Source of the DNA: Incurvaria masculella
Taxonomy: Eukaryota; Arthropoda; Insecta; Lepidoptera; Incurvariidae
Length of the DNA stretch: 64,000 bases
Assembly (NCBI GenBank): GCA_946894095.1
Contig: OX335643.1
Span: 13,193,036 to 13,257,035, forward strand
Reading direction: 5' to 3'
The position numbers and the translations under genes are program-made. Shown one piece after another: positions 1 through 12,200 of the stretch (positions are counted from its first letter, which is position 1; every line of letters starts with the position of its first letter). The notes beneath the pieces were generated by a model. The model was not told the DNA's origin, did no database searches, and was given only the letters and a program-made list of their open reading frames with translations.

Positions 1-664
1 GTCTCTGCAGAACGAGTTGTTTGAGCATCCACAGCTTTCTTTATATGTGTTGTTTCCGTAATAGTACTTGTTGCTATTTTCGGTGTAGTTTCGAAGGCGT
101 CTTTTACGAATTCTTCAGTCGGATTAAGGTCTCTTGAAAACGATGTAAAGCGCCTGGTTGGGTTCGTTTCGGACCCAGATGATGTCGTGGTAAGAATGCT
201 TGATGATGGCAATGTCGATGGAATAGATCTAGAAGTCTGAGGTTTAGAGAATGAATGAGGTATTGTGACGTAGGATGAACTTGCTGGATTCGTCACGTGC
301 TTTTCAGTCGTAATTTCACGATAGGTATGCTGTTGAGACCCTAATGTTGTAGCATGAGTAGTCGTTATTGTTACTACCCTTTGTTCACCCCCGCAAGGAA
401 TAAGATGACTAGGTATGTCACTAAAAAACATCCTTCCTGCCAGGCTCGTATCATCGTAATAGTCATATTCAGCGGTGCCACTTGGATTTTGATCGTCTAC
501 TGTTTTCAATTTCTCGTTTTCTTCATACTTCCTGTAATCTTCGGATAACTTCGAGCTTGGGTAGCACATGAGGTTGTCAATAGTCTGTTGAAGATGCGTA
601 TTCTGCGTGTGATTCTTCAAAGTCAGGAACCAGTTCAGGTTGCAGTCACATTCGAATGGATTTT
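1..664 (-). CDS. LRR adhesion protein, downstream exon (partial, connectin-like)
   Basis: This exon continues the LRR gene whose upstream coding exon is at 1421-2465. Read on the minus strand it is open from 664 to base 1 with no stop, about 220 codons, and it runs off the window. It has no start of its own. A TTTATTTTCCAG acceptor precedes it, and joining in phase 1 gives GFE-ENPFECDCNLNWF, the expected opening of an LRR C-terminal cap. In the joined protein the cap cysteines are C354, C356, C382 and C439. Between the third and fourth lies an unusually long acidic insert with a tyrosine cluster (EYDYYDD, about 414-420). After C439 the sequence becomes Ser/Thr-rich, as in a mucin-like stalk leading to a membrane or GPI anchor outside the window. 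The LRRCT assignment is firm. The connectin assignment is tentative, from overall layout only. Confidence 0.85.
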
Positions 665-1420
665 CTGGAAAATAAAAGCACGTATTTTAGCCGCATATAA
701 TAATGAGATGTCTCATTTTGATATATGAAATAAATATTTTGTTCTGATAGCAATCTTCTATGGGATTATAAAACTATTAAAATAGTAGCTTTAATTTGTA
801 ATTGACTTGCTAAATATTTTGCGAGTAAATATTTCCACCCTTGAGACTACTCATACTAGAAACAACCCCTATGATAATTTTTTTTCGTTTGCACCAGATG
901 TTGACTAAGTAGGAACTGTTATTTAATATAATACACTAAAATCAGCTTCAGTTAGCTGATTTTGGAGTTCATAATAACTACTAAAAACTATTCCAATAAT
1001 CACCAAAGCCACATCAGCAACGTAAGCTAAATGGAGGCACCAATGTTTAATAATGAACTAGAGGAAATATTTTCTCTGTGTAAAAGCATAGTGAATTTTG
1101 CAGTATCCGTAGTAGCAATAGTCATTGCCATAACTTTCGGAAATTATTCATGACGTCCATTCAAATTCCCACCTCCTGAACACAAAAAGAGTTTCCGTTT
1201 TCATACGAAAAATCGTAAATACCTTATAAAAGCAAACAAATGGGGTAATGCTGAAAGTGAGCAAGGAGATACTGGATTTAAGAGGGCTCTCGCCGCCTCC
1301 GTAAGGATTATTTCGTAGTTAAAGAAATATTTTAAAAAAATACCAGGACTTATCCTATTATATATTTAGAGTGACTGCTGTTAGAACCTGTACAAGACAT
1401 TCCATCACATTGAAACTCAC
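665..1420 (-). other. Intron of the LRR gene
   Basis: A 756-bp intron bounded on the minus strand by GTGAGTTTCA (donor, complement of 1411-1420) and TTTATTTTCCAG (acceptor next to 664). It is AT-rich and I see no repeat or RNA gene in it. Confidence 0.8.
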
Positions 1421-2465
1421 CTTCGAATCCTATGCTACTTCCAACCGAGTAAAAGTTATGTAAAATGGGGGAAATAACGTCTGGAGAGAGTAATTTCATT
1501 TCGTTAGCCTTTAAATCAAGCACTGCCAGTGATTTCAAACCAGCGAACACTCTAGCATTGGTAAGCTCTGTAATCTTATTATGCGACAGTGAAAGTGATT
1601 CAAGTCTAGTAGCTCCGTGGAATGCTTTGTCGTCTATGACTCTTATTTTATTATTGTTTAAAATCAGAGATTTAAGGCTTTTCAGAGGGGCAAATGTGTT
1701 ATCTCCAATCACTTCCAAGTGGTTGTATCGAAGATCCAGCTGCGTCAAATTCCCCAGACCCAGGAATGTTTCATTAGTCAACACGAATATAGAATTCTTC
1801 TCTAATTTGAGGTTTTTAAGGCCACCCAAATGGACAAACGCTCGATCGTGGATCGTGGAAATGTTGTTGCTTGCCAAAAACAGCTCTTGCAGCTGAGGTA
1901 AATGTTTGAATACATTTCTTTTTATTTCAGTTATATTGTTTTGATCCAAGGTTAGCGAGGTTAAGTTAGGATGATGAGCAAATGCGTGAACAGAAAGTGT
2001 GTGTATTTCGTTTCCAGATAGTTTAATTATTTGAACGTTGGTCGAATTGGCAAAAGCGTATGGCTGTATGGTATGAACTCGCCCTAGTTTAATCGTTATG
2101 GTGATCAGTTCTCGCATAGCTTTGAGAGCCAGTGTCGGCACATAAGATATTATGCTCTCTCCTTTTGATGTAAAAACTATTTCTTCGATGGTATTTATTG
2201 ATGAAAACGACCTCCATATGTCGTCTTCGTTTGGTATGTTATTTTGTGTAATAAAACAGTCGGCTTTGTAAGGAAATGATATGTTTCCAAAGTACATTTT
2301 CTTGCAGAAGCATTGAACTTTATCCTCGCTCGTAAAGTGCGCTGCATCGCACACATCGACTTGGTTCTCCCTTGCTCTTCGCTGAACAGTCAAATCTCTT
2401 GAATGTATTGTTTTTAATGATATTATCACGATAGTCACTGATATCAACCACTTTAGACTTGCCAT
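1421..2465 (-). CDS. LRR adhesion protein, signal peptide and LRR exon (connectin-like)
   Basis: This exon encodes the first 348 residues of an extracellular leucine-rich-repeat protein. I start at the ATG at 2465 because it opens directly into a hydrophobic signal peptide (MASLKWLISVTIVIISL) and lies 22 bases after a TTTTCAG acceptor. Four cysteines (39, 52, 54, 70) form an N-terminal cap. About nine LRRs follow between residues 117 and 340 with the pattern LxxLxLxxNxI, for example LQELFLASNNIS and LTQLDLRYNHLE. Several NxT/NxS glycosylation sites are visible. The exon ends at a GAAG|GTGAGT donor in phase 1 and joins the LRRCT exon at 664. Layout and the IWRSF and SYVP segments before the repeats recall insect connectin, a homophilic cell-adhesion protein. 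Other LRR adhesion proteins or receptors remain possible. The LRR content is certain; the family name is inference. Confidence 0.88.
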
Positions 2466-2487
2466 TGTTGAAACTGCAAGTAGAACC
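2466..2487 (-). other. 5' UTR tail and splice acceptor of the LRR gene
   Basis: On the minus strand GTGTCTTTTCAG ends at 2488, followed by 22 bases and the ATG. This implies an upstream non-coding exon at higher coordinates that I could not locate. A second AG lies a few bases before the ATG, so the exact acceptor is uncertain. Confidence 0.5.
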
Positions 2488-4011
2488 CTGAAAAGACACA
2501 AAAAAACATCATTAGCATCACCTATTATTTCAGTAGTCGTGAAGAATTATTAACTAATATTAGCCTACCTCATGGACGGAAAATGCAACCAATTTTTTTT
2601 TAAAATTTCCATTACGATTCGTAACTTTTAAAATTTAAAACCAAATATCCAAGAATGATGTTACTAAATAAATAAAGATGCAAGTAAGGCTTTATTGATT
2701 TTTATTACCTTATTTTAAATTGATACTTTTACATACTTTATTAATAATGTTTGTTTCCCAAATATTCAACGAGTATTTAGAAACATTTCTTGGGGCTACC
2801 CGAAAAAAGTCTAGTTTCACCTGTGCAACTATTGGCAGTATTTTTATGGATACCATGAATTCATACATATATACAGGATGTTTGCGGAGGTTTGATCCAA
2901 ACGTTTACATGGTGCTCCTTAAATTTTTCGCCGTCTCCATATACTTTGTTCAGACCTTCACATTAAAATATATGGGGCGGGCGAAACATTTTCAAGCCGT
3001 ACAGCAAAATGTTGTTCAGCCTTTTTGCTCCAAATAGGCCAAGAAATAGTTTAGACCATATCTCCATTAACACCCTGGAATTGTGTCATTAGTTTATATT
3101 AATTGTAATTAACATTGTGGTAAAACTCACTACACAAACTAATTGAAAATAATAAAAAATACTTCAATTACTTTTTTGATCTCATGTTTTGTGCAAATTT
3201 ATACAGTTCGCTTCCTGCCTTCAATATCCTAGCTTTCGAGATTCCGGCTCAAAAATAATGGCGGCCCCCGTCGTAAAGTGTAGGGCGAGGCTGACCGACT
3301 TTACTTCAGCTCTGGCGTTTTATGGCGCAGATTCATTACCGGTATTAGCTTTGCCTGTGCCATCAGGCCGCGTGAATTAGTCACTATTAGGTCGATCACC
3401 TTTGTGTTTTACTGCTCCTAGGTCTTCGACATTTCATTACTTGACCACTCTCGTCGATAGGTCATCAGAGCTGACTGTACGCACAATCATTCAATGTTGA
3501 TTTACTTCCCGAAGAATGTATTAATGAAAGGTTATTCTTAGAACTGATTTTTTTTTGTTATTTGTTTAGTTTCATCTTAACCGAACGGTATCGCATTAAG
3601 AACATAAAACCCTAGAATATACGGAGCTTAAAAGCCCTTTGTAACATTGAAATAGAGGTTAATTTTTTCATCATTATCCTGCCATCCGTTTTCAGCCGTA
3701 TTGAGTTATTAATGGGAATGTTTGTCTTGGTACATACTAACTAAAAATTCGCGTATCGTAAATCTGTTATTTTTATTAAAAAATAGATATGCAAGTAGTG
3801 CTGAGCTCCGAAGTCAGAACAATTTGAAGAAACATTATAATTAGAACGCCAGTGAGCTGAAATACGTAGCTAGCCCTACGAATCGGGCATCGGGACCTCT
3901 ATGAATTTTCTGTCAGTTAATAACCAGACAAGATATAAATAATGAACCGTTAGAATTTATATGTGTAGGTGCATACCTATTATTGACTACGCGATCATTT
4001 GTGGCTTGCTA
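2488..4011. other. No gene seen; upstream or intronic sequence of the LRR gene
   Basis: AT-rich sequence, part of which must be the first intron or promoter of the LRR gene. The only open frames are short and have no recognisable domain. The stretch 3250-3380 is somewhat GC-richer, but I see no feature in it. Confidence 0.5.
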
Positions 4012-4669
4012 GCCTGCACGAGTCGTATTCACTACGTATAATATTCACAACGTATAATCTAATTTTTTTCCAAAAAACTAAAACCATGCATATCGTATAA
4101 TAGTCACAACGTATAATGTTATACGTTGTGCATGAGTTTAAAAATAAAATAAACTCTTTGCATCATGCAGAACGTATAATAGTCACAAAGTATAATATTC
4201 CTAACATGAATTCACAAAAAAAGAAAACCATGCAGAACGTATAATATGCCAAGAAGCACTGCATAAAGCGCCCTAACAACGATACATTTAAGGCTGAAAT
4301 TGCTACGAATCGATATCTGTTGAAGAGTAACAATTTGCTACAACGCTAATTGAGACGGTCGAAAAGTCGCGTGCGAGTATAATCTTTAATCTTATATCGA
4401 TAAGGGCGCTTATCGTATGAAATATTTTAGGATTATATGATATGCATGGTTTTCTTTTTTTGTTAAATAAAGATCATAACATTATACGTTGTGACTATTA
4501 TACGTTATGCATGGAGAAATAAGTAATTTGATTTTTTGGACTTGTTCATGCACTACGTATAAGATTATACGATCTGCCGATTATACGTTGTGCATGGTTT
4601 TAAAATTTTGTTAAAATATGACATTATACGATCTGCATATTATACGTTATGCCGTTCCCCCGCCTGCAC
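4012..4669. repeat. Inverted-repeat element built from AACGTATAAT motifs
   Basis: About fourteen copies of a short motif, usually CACAACGTATAAT or GCAGAACGTATAAT, occur here. Those in 4033-4260 read mainly forward and those in 4480-4652 mainly reverse (ATTATACGTTGTGCATGG), making a large imperfect inverted repeat. The inner flanks also pair (AGCGCCCTA at about 4268 against AAGGGCGCTT at about 4403). The 8-mer GCCTGCAC occurs directly at 4012-4019 and 4662-4669 and could be a target duplication, but the termini are not good inverted repeats. It resembles a foldback-type or satellite-bearing DNA element. The transposon class is unassigned. Confidence 0.6.
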
Positions 4670-5029
4670 CGTTAAAGACTTATCAAGTTAAAATAAATCT
4701 ACCTAATCCTTATCCTTATTCATAATATAAATTCGAAAGTTGGTTTATATATTTTGTTGCTGTTAGTAGTCTTCTCACTGGGCAAATACTATTTTCTTTG
4801 AAAAAAATACCTCCGTTTTCCTTTTTAACGCATACATCTGTGGGTAAGCAGTTTCAAGGATCATAGAATACATATTGCAACCACATGGTTCAAATCCTTG
4901 TCCAAACAAAGCTGAGTTACGTGGGCACTGCGACGGAACATACAGCATGTTTCGTCTATCAGACCTAATTTAAACTTATAGTAAAATAATTTTGCTTTGA
5001 AGAAAGCTGGAAGGCACTGGCTACTGCAA

Positions 5030-5240
5030 GGCTGGACCCGAATCAGCAAAACATACCATTCGCGGGTATTGCGTCCTTCAATTTCGCCAAGTACTGTATA
5101 CTCATAATTTAGAATTCACTTACAGTCCCTCCTCCCGTAATCAATGCCTCCTAATCACATAATGTTTAATATATAAATCACATTCGTTGGAAAAAGCAAC
5201 GTTTTTTCTTAGTACGAAAAAGTACATTTACGCAGGTAGG
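5030..5240 (-). repeat. Dispersed repeat (GGACCCGAA family), copy A
   Basis: The segment shares GGACCCGAATCAGCAAAACATAC, then a CGCGGGTATTGCGT block, with 60828-61000. It shares CCTCCTCCCGTAATCAATGCCTCCT, reversed, with 54863-54975. A motif GTACGAAAAAGTA at its right end recurs at about 55058 and, altered, about 61117. The class is unknown. Confidence 0.5.
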
Positions 5241-5279
5241 AGAAACATCGGGAATAAAACTTACTCAATATTCCCATAC

Positions 5280-5475
5280 GGTACCACCGCATTGAACGAA
5301 ACTATAGTTGAATCGGCAATAGGAAAATTTGCGTGTTTTCCATCCAGTTCTGTTTGGCATCCATTAAGGGAAGGTTCTGGCATGGCGCCTAATTCCTTCG
5401 GCAATATGGTTTCTTGGGCTAATATGATGAAGTTAGTTGGATGGTATTATTAGCCATCTACTGCCCGTTTCCACC
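5280..5475 (+). mobile_element. SINE body fragment, headless
   Basis: A diverged copy of the SINE body found throughout the window: GTACCACCGCATTGAA, then GTGTTTTCCATCCAGTTC, then CTGGCATGGC, GGGCTAATAT and TTAGCCATC. The Pol III head is absent, as expected for a 5'-truncated insert. Confidence 0.6.
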
Positions 5476-6285
5476 ACCTCCAGCTACAAAAATCCCAAAG
5501 TTACCTTTCGGTTACACCATGTAATTATGCAATGTAACCGAAAGTTACTTATCGGAATTCAGGTAACTGAAAGGGTATGTCAGATTGCATAACAAAAAAA
5601 AATGGAAGCCACAATGAAGGCAAAATTGTCAGGCAAACAACCCCGAATCTTCAACGGTTTTTACTATTATTACGCTATGATAATCGCATTACCTCACACT
5701 GTTCGATACCCTATACATAGAAACAATCGATCATCCTCAATACATTCAGAATCTGGCCCCAAACAAATTGTTTTTTTTGCCATTTGGACAATTTTCTACA
5801 AAGGAGAAAAATAATTCTGGGAATCAGTATTTTCACAAACTTTTACATCTCAATAATATACACATAATATAAATACAATAAAATAAAACTATACAATAAT
5901 TCAACAAATTAAATGAAACGATATATTGAAAGAATAATTGACATGAAGACAAATTTCCTCTCATGGACATAACTTTAATCCTTTGCATGAGGTCACGCTG
6001 GATTGTTGACTCTACAATTTTCATAATAATAATTTCCGTTATGAAACATTCTATAAAATGTGGAGATGACTTGGGCATTGTTGCGGACGAACGTGTGGGT
6101 TTCGTTATAGACTTCTCGGTAACACAAAGGACGTCTGACATCACGCGTGGCGAGGTAGGCGGTTGACATGTCTATTCAATATTCTGATAGTATCGCAGTT
6201 TGTGAGAAACATTACAGTACGTTGATGTTCTATGGGAAACATCTATCCCATGACAGCAGTTATCTTTAGGATATGTGTTCTGAGA
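5476..6285. other. No gene seen
   Basis: AT-rich sequence with only short frames lacking domains. At 5490-5580 GTTACCTTTCGGTTAC and GTAACCGAAAGTTAC form a small dyad. Nothing else is recognisable. Confidence 0.5.
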
Positions 6286-6628
6286 CTATAGTCCCAGTTG
6301 TCACCTAAATTGGCGTTTACGCCAAACCGATCGACTGGCGTTTTCAAATGTATGGATAAATTGAACAGCGCGCGCAGTGGGCGCTAAGCGAACTAACATT
6401 TGTGAGTCCGAGTTTCATTTGACAGCTTACTCACCGTGTCGCTGTAAATACGTTGACTTTTTCGTTTGAGCCGACTCTGCGTTCTCATACAAATCAGTAG
6501 TCCGAGTTTACTTTGACAGCTTGAAGAAGTAAAACCATAGATTAACTGGTAAAAACTTGTAAGGCGTCTGAGGTTTTACGTAACTACTAAGTTCCGTAAA
6601 CGCCAATTTAGGTGAAAACTCGGACTGA
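6286..6628. mobile_element. MITE with about 30-bp terminal inverted repeats
   Basis: A 21-bp perfect inverted repeat (6301-6321 against 6595-6615, beginning TCACCTAAATTGG) is extended outward by an imperfect AGTCCnAGTT block, giving arms of about 32 bp around a 340-bp element. Inside, AGTCCGAGTTT...TTTGACAGCTT occurs twice as direct repeats (about 6406 and 6501), echoing the terminal motif. No coding capacity is seen. A target duplication is not clear, so the superfamily is open. Confidence 0.75.
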
Positions 6629-7074
6629 CCACTCTGTTGTACCAAAGTTTATAATGTACACAATTCTTTTCGTTCGGAGATTTCTTAAATCAATAATATT
6701 TTGCATTCATAATACCTATCATCACGTGATCTATCAAGTTAAATATAGAAATTAAAAGTATGCTCTTATTTTTCAGTGTCCTTCGATCAACGATGTTTCC
6801 TCTATTAATAAAAAAACTCTATTGATTTCAAAGTTTTTTTATTGAACAATATGATTCTGAAGGACAGTTACATACTCGTATAACACACTGGATTAATGAG
6901 TGTTAGCATGTGAGATGAACATGAAGTCATTTAATTGTGTCACTAGTGACAGGGCCCGTTGATATAAGGTCAGGATCGCATGATGTAATGTTTATTATCG
7001 CTAGTGTTGAGTTTGCACATCGGTTAAGCCACGTCTTCCGAAAATGTTGGACATAGCGTCCTTACTGTTGGTAT
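6629..7074. other. No gene seen
   Basis: AT-rich sequence with no recognisable gene or repeat. Confidence 0.45.
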
Positions 7075-7320
7075 TCTGTTACACAGGCGCACGAGACGAC
7101 AACTTATTTAATAGATATTGGTGTCCTTACTTCTGGCATCTTTTGGTGGTGCATGTTACACAAACACCATGTCTAACGGATTTTTTTTTTTATTTTCTTT
7201 GGTCTTTGCATGTTACACAGGCGCAAGAGACGACGCCTTCTCTAACAGATTTGGGTATCTTTAATTTTGGTATCTCGTGCACATGGCCTGGTCCAGGAGA
7301 TTCTCTAACGGATTTTTTCG
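7075..7320. repeat. Imperfect tandem repeat, about 55-75 bp units
   Basis: Three to four degenerate units share GTTACACAGGCGCA(C/A)GAGACGAC, TCTAACGGATTT and CTTTGGTAT-like blocks. The frame at 7044-7325 is open only because the units keep phase; its product has no recognisable domain. Confidence 0.55.
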
Positions 7321-8489
7321 GCTGAGATTGGATGGATGATAGGATAACCATCAACACTTAACACAGAGGCAAATAAAAACCATGCAAAACAGTGGTACAT
7401 ATTATGACATTAACGATAATTGGACATTAGGAAAGATTTATGAAGTGGCGGGGTGCATCCACTATTTCTATATTCTTGGCAAACAATATGTGACTATTAA
7501 ACACACGGCAGTTCTGGGAATGGATTCGCTAATAATGTTTTTAGAAAATAGGTCAATGGATGGCTTCGCAAATGGAGTAGAGTTGTGTATTGGGTTTACA
7601 TTGAAAATCTGTTAGTGAAGTAGATACGAAATATTGTTTTTCATGTGATGTGTATGATATGTACTTGTTGCGGTAATTCGTTGTTACGCGGTTGTTGCGG
7701 TTATTTTATGTATAGTTTAACCAAAACAAGACATAGTTAAATAAATATTTTATATTTAAAATCATATTAACCTCTCGAATCGGTTGACAGTATAAACTAC
7801 CGTGATAAGGCAATTGTTGAAACCCTGTTTTTTCATTCTTGCGTTATTTAAGTTCCATTCCATTTTTATTTGCATGGCCATTATATATGCATCTGATATT
7901 ATTTATTCGTTAGACGCCATGGTGATTATGAATTAAGATTATAGCAATTTGATATTGGCTAGAGATACAGATTGTAACCGATTAAATAAAAAGAGTGTTT
8001 TAGTTCTAAGCCGTTGTTGCCAAACAAATGGCCAAAACAAAATCAAGCATCAACGTTATGTGTACTCGTTAATTATGTCATTTGCATAACAAGAAGCCAT
8101 TACAGCATTTATTCAGTAATTCATATTTTAAATGACTATTATCATATTTTAACGACTCAATCGACATCAATATTTGGTTCGCTGAGTTTTGTTTGATCAA
8201 GGCGACGAATTTGTAACTGACACTATAGAGAGTTTTTTGATAGGGTTGTCATTAGCAGTGGTCAATTAGATCGACCGTACAGCAAGTTCACATCCATTAA
8301 AAAGATACGAAGAGGATTTTCGTAAACACTGTAAGTAAACCAAACCCGGGTAAAGCATCTACAAATACTACTACCTTCTATAAGACTAATTTCGTGGCGA
8401 TATTTTAGCTTTGCGAAGCCATATTACGGTATTGAATAGTATTAAGTATTAAATATTAAAGTTAGCAAAATATTCAATAATTCCTTTTT
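7321..8489. other. No gene seen
   Basis: AT-rich intergenic sequence. The frames at 7382-7615 and 8014-8196 are short and have no family resemblance that I can see. Confidence 0.45.
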
Positions 8490-8893
8490 TTTTATGCGAC
8501 CTGACATGGATGGCTAATACCACACAACTACCGTTATGATATTAGCCCAATACACCTCATTCCCGAAGGAATTTGGTGCCATGCCAGGACCTTCCCTTTA
8601 TGAGCACGGCTACATTGAACTGGATGGAAAACACGGACAATTTTTCATTGCCGCTTCGACCATCTTTTCATCCAATGCGATGGTACCAACCCGGGCGGGC
8701 ATAAACCCTACCACCTGTAGGGGAAGGGGACCTACAGTTTTACATGTATTCCGAACCATGGAGCAGCTCGCATTCGTAACGAAATGCACTTATCGAACTC
8801 AGAATGAGAAAGACAGTGGTGCATGTCGGTATTGATCCCAGGTCTCTGGTACGCTAGGCCAGTCCCCGCGCCACTAGGCTACGAGCCGCTCGT
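8490..8893 (-). mobile_element. SINE with tRNA-like head, near full length
   Basis: On the minus strand the element starts with a tRNA-derived promoter head: an A-box TAGCCTAGTGG (complement near 8872) and a degenerate B-box GGATCAATACC. After the head come GGTTCGGAATAC, the body GGTTGGTACCATCGCATTGG, GTTTTCCATCCAGTTCAATG and CCTGGCATGGC. The 3' end is TTAGCCATCCATGTCAGG followed by a short A-rich tail. The body is shared with 5S-headed copies at 25685 and 38111. The frame at 8536-8835 is a read through this SINE, not a gene. Confidence 0.85.
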
Positions 8894-11800
8894 CGCCTTA
8901 ATAAAAGTCATAAATTAATCTAAAATCTTTGAGAGAACGTTTGTCTTCTTGTCAGCATTAATTATATTTAAAAAACGTTTCAAGGTAACTAAAATATAAT
9001 CTCGATTTAATGTCTAAGAGGAAGAGAGAGTTGCTAAACATCGTGTCGTTACACAGTTCTTAATAAAATGTTATATTAATATTTCCATGTATATTATGAA
9101 TATTTCCATTTTCCATGTATAATGTTGTATATTTTTTAGTTTACCAAAAGCAGCCACTACTTGCTCGAGTGCAATATTCTATAAAATACAGATACTTCTT
9201 AACTGCTCTTTTGGTACCGGCGCGGCGGCCCTTGTGGTGTGTATCCATTTCCAGTTATGTCAAAACAATAAAAAAATTGCAAAAACTTTTCCGATAAGTG
9301 GCAGCCCTAACTATGCGTTTGGGTGAATAATTGGGTGAAAAATCCGAGTGCAGTGTACTGTCTATGGATGATGAATAAACAATACAATACAATACAATTG
9401 CCTGAAATAGCTTGAACTGAGAGTGGTCAGTATAAATTTGTGTCACACTGTTAGTAAGATCTAAAATTATAGACGCGATGACAAATAGGCTTCAGTCGAT
9501 GCATTTGTCGTCTCACAATATTTATTTATCTGAGGGCTGATTTTTCAATGATCTAATAATCAGACAGACAACTATTCAACGGATTTATTTACGCCTCTGC
9601 TTATTCATCCGCTATAGTAAGTCCATGTTTTTATTAGTAAAATTATAGTCAAATAATTGTGATAAAAGCATCGAAGTACTAAAGCAAATATCGATGGATA
9701 AAATATATAATTCTCCGGCAATGGCTATCCATCTTTTGACAAATGTGAATTTATACTATCAGACCGATAAGTACTATCTCAAGATATCAAATCGCTTTGA
9801 ATTAAATACCCAGGCTGAAAGTCTCTCTCTTCCAAAAATATTATTAAAAAATAGGCTTGTGAGATATAATAACTAATTCCAGTTAAACAACAAAATAAAG
9901 ACTAAATTTCAATTCCATTTTGTTGTGTTTATGCAAACTCACTACGGAGATACTTTCGTGCTTGATGAAGTATTCAACTTTTTACAGAAATATCTCAAGT
10001 AATAGAAAAACCAAACATGTGCATCTTCAAATATTATGATTTCGAAGTATTATTGTTTTTTCATACGGTAAGCTAAGCCGATGTCCCTTTTTTCAAACTT
10101 GCCTGTCCGCACTAACTGCTATGTCCAAAATATTGGCCTAAAATAATTCTCCCTCAGCGCCATACATTCCAACGTACCTATGTTTCGTTATTTATCACCG
10201 GATGTAATGCTTTTTTGCTAGACGAATATGTGACAATCGATGTCCCCCTTTCTTTATCTACCGTGCCGGCTCTTTCATCACAGCGGGGTATGTCAGAAGT
10301 CACTCATACTTTTATTTATCACACATTATGGCACATTATCATACGGGAAATGTTTATAGAAACTCCGCATAGAAAATTGGACCAAACGCGCCATTTGCCG
10401 TACACCAAACGTAGACACCCATATGGGCTTTCGAATGTTTACGGGCTTAAGAAAGGTATATAGTAAAAATATATATAACCCGAAGCTTACATACTCATGT
10501 TATCTTTCTTTTTAAATATTTACCAGGTCAAACATAATATTTCCTATATAGTTTTCAGCATGCTGCATATTTTAGAACAGATTCAAATAAGAACTTGCAT
10601 ATGCAATTAATTAATCAACAAAAAATCATAAATTTTATTTTATTGGCCAATTTAGTTGTCCATTTTAAATATTTATATCTGTATTATATTTTCTCTAAAT
10701 ATGTAGTTGTTACCAATTCATAAAAATAATCCATTTTATTTCAATCGCAACCATAGGAATATTAAGAGATATTTACACCTTAACTTTGCTATCGCCTTGA
10801 CCGTAGGTCACAATAAAACTATTTTAATTGTGCGCATGTCAAATGGCTGCTCCGTTTGTAGGTTAGGATTCAATGCACACTTTATGTGACACTTTATTTG
10901 ATGTGTTAGATTAACCCAATTAGGCCAGCACTATTTTTAATTTAGTGCAAGGATATTTTATTGTGAGAGAAGACTAACTCAAGACTCTTGATTATTAAAA
11001 TGGCATCTTGTTTATGTGATTTATGGAACTACAATTACGGTCACTATTATGATATTAGCCCACAAACCGCACTAACCTTAACATAACCTTTATCTAACCT
11101 TAACTCACCTAAAATTAACCGAGCCCACATTATTCTGACCTAAACTAACTTTACCTTTACATATCAACATTTCACAATTGAACCCAGGGGTTGAGAAACG
11201 TTCAGCCCAGTGGCTAAGTTACTCAATAATCGGCGATATATTTAGTGCCGGAAATTCGTATACATATAACTCGGGAACTGTCAATACTGCGTGAATCATA
11301 AATATATGGCTGGAAAGAAGGGACCTTTCTTTCGTTCCATTCCAATTTAGAAATTAATGTCGCGCTTCGTTTGTTTTTACTGTGTTTTTTAAACCAACTT
11401 TTTCGTGGCATCGTGAATGATACCGCTCCCACTTTTTCCACGGACGTTTTCGTATTGCCCAAAATGAAGTTGCACCTCAAAGGAGTTCCCCATGGCGGCG
11501 TAAGGACAAGGAAGCTGTAACCGCGATGCTGAACGAATTATGTTCGGAAGATTCCCAAAGGTGCTTCCAATCGTGGGAGCAACGTTGAAATCATTTTGTA
11601 GGGTTAGATGGAGGCTATTGTAAAGGTCGATAATATAATGTTCTTCGTAACTTAATTTGTTTGTGTTATATCGAAAAATTCTCGGAACTTATTTGCCACT
11701 CCTCGCATGCATAGAAAAATTGACGAAACGAGATGAAAGGATATGCGTTAGGTGAAAGAACCTAAACAATGAGCGTAATCAAACATGATCTATCAAAATC

Positions 11801-12200
11801 TAGACAGAGTCGCTCCGGCGCTGACATCGATACATCAAAGTGCCGCCCCCACAGTTTTATCTTCGAACGAGGTCGCACTGAAAGATTTATAACTTCTGCT
11901 TCGAGAGCTATGACTTTGAGGTCGAAAATTGCTAGCCGAGAAAATATCTCACAATAATGATGAGCTCACGCCAATGGCTCACACCCTGCAAATAAAATTA
12001 TGTGGTTTGTTTCTATTGCTAGGCTGGAAGTGGATGCTGAAACGTTCAGCATAGAATGTGCGTCTAAATTACTAGTCCGACATAAGATAAAAAGTGGTAA
12101 GGATTTAGTTTACGTCTTATTATTCAAATAATTTAGACATCTTCGAAGATAGATATTTGATGGTAGAACGATTTAGAAAGACAGATAAGAACATAAAAAA
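8894..12200. other. Gene-poor stretch, no gene seen
   Basis: About 3.3 kb of AT-rich DNA with only short frames. A small (AATAC)n run lies at 9380-9400. CTAACCTTAAC-like degenerate blocks lie at 11077-11160, and a fragment resembling the SINE 3' end (TATGATATTAGCCCA) at about 11048. I recognise no exon. Confidence 0.45.

Noticed and set aside
1465..1896. 143-codon plus-strand frame
   Set aside because: Antisense shadow of the LRR exon.
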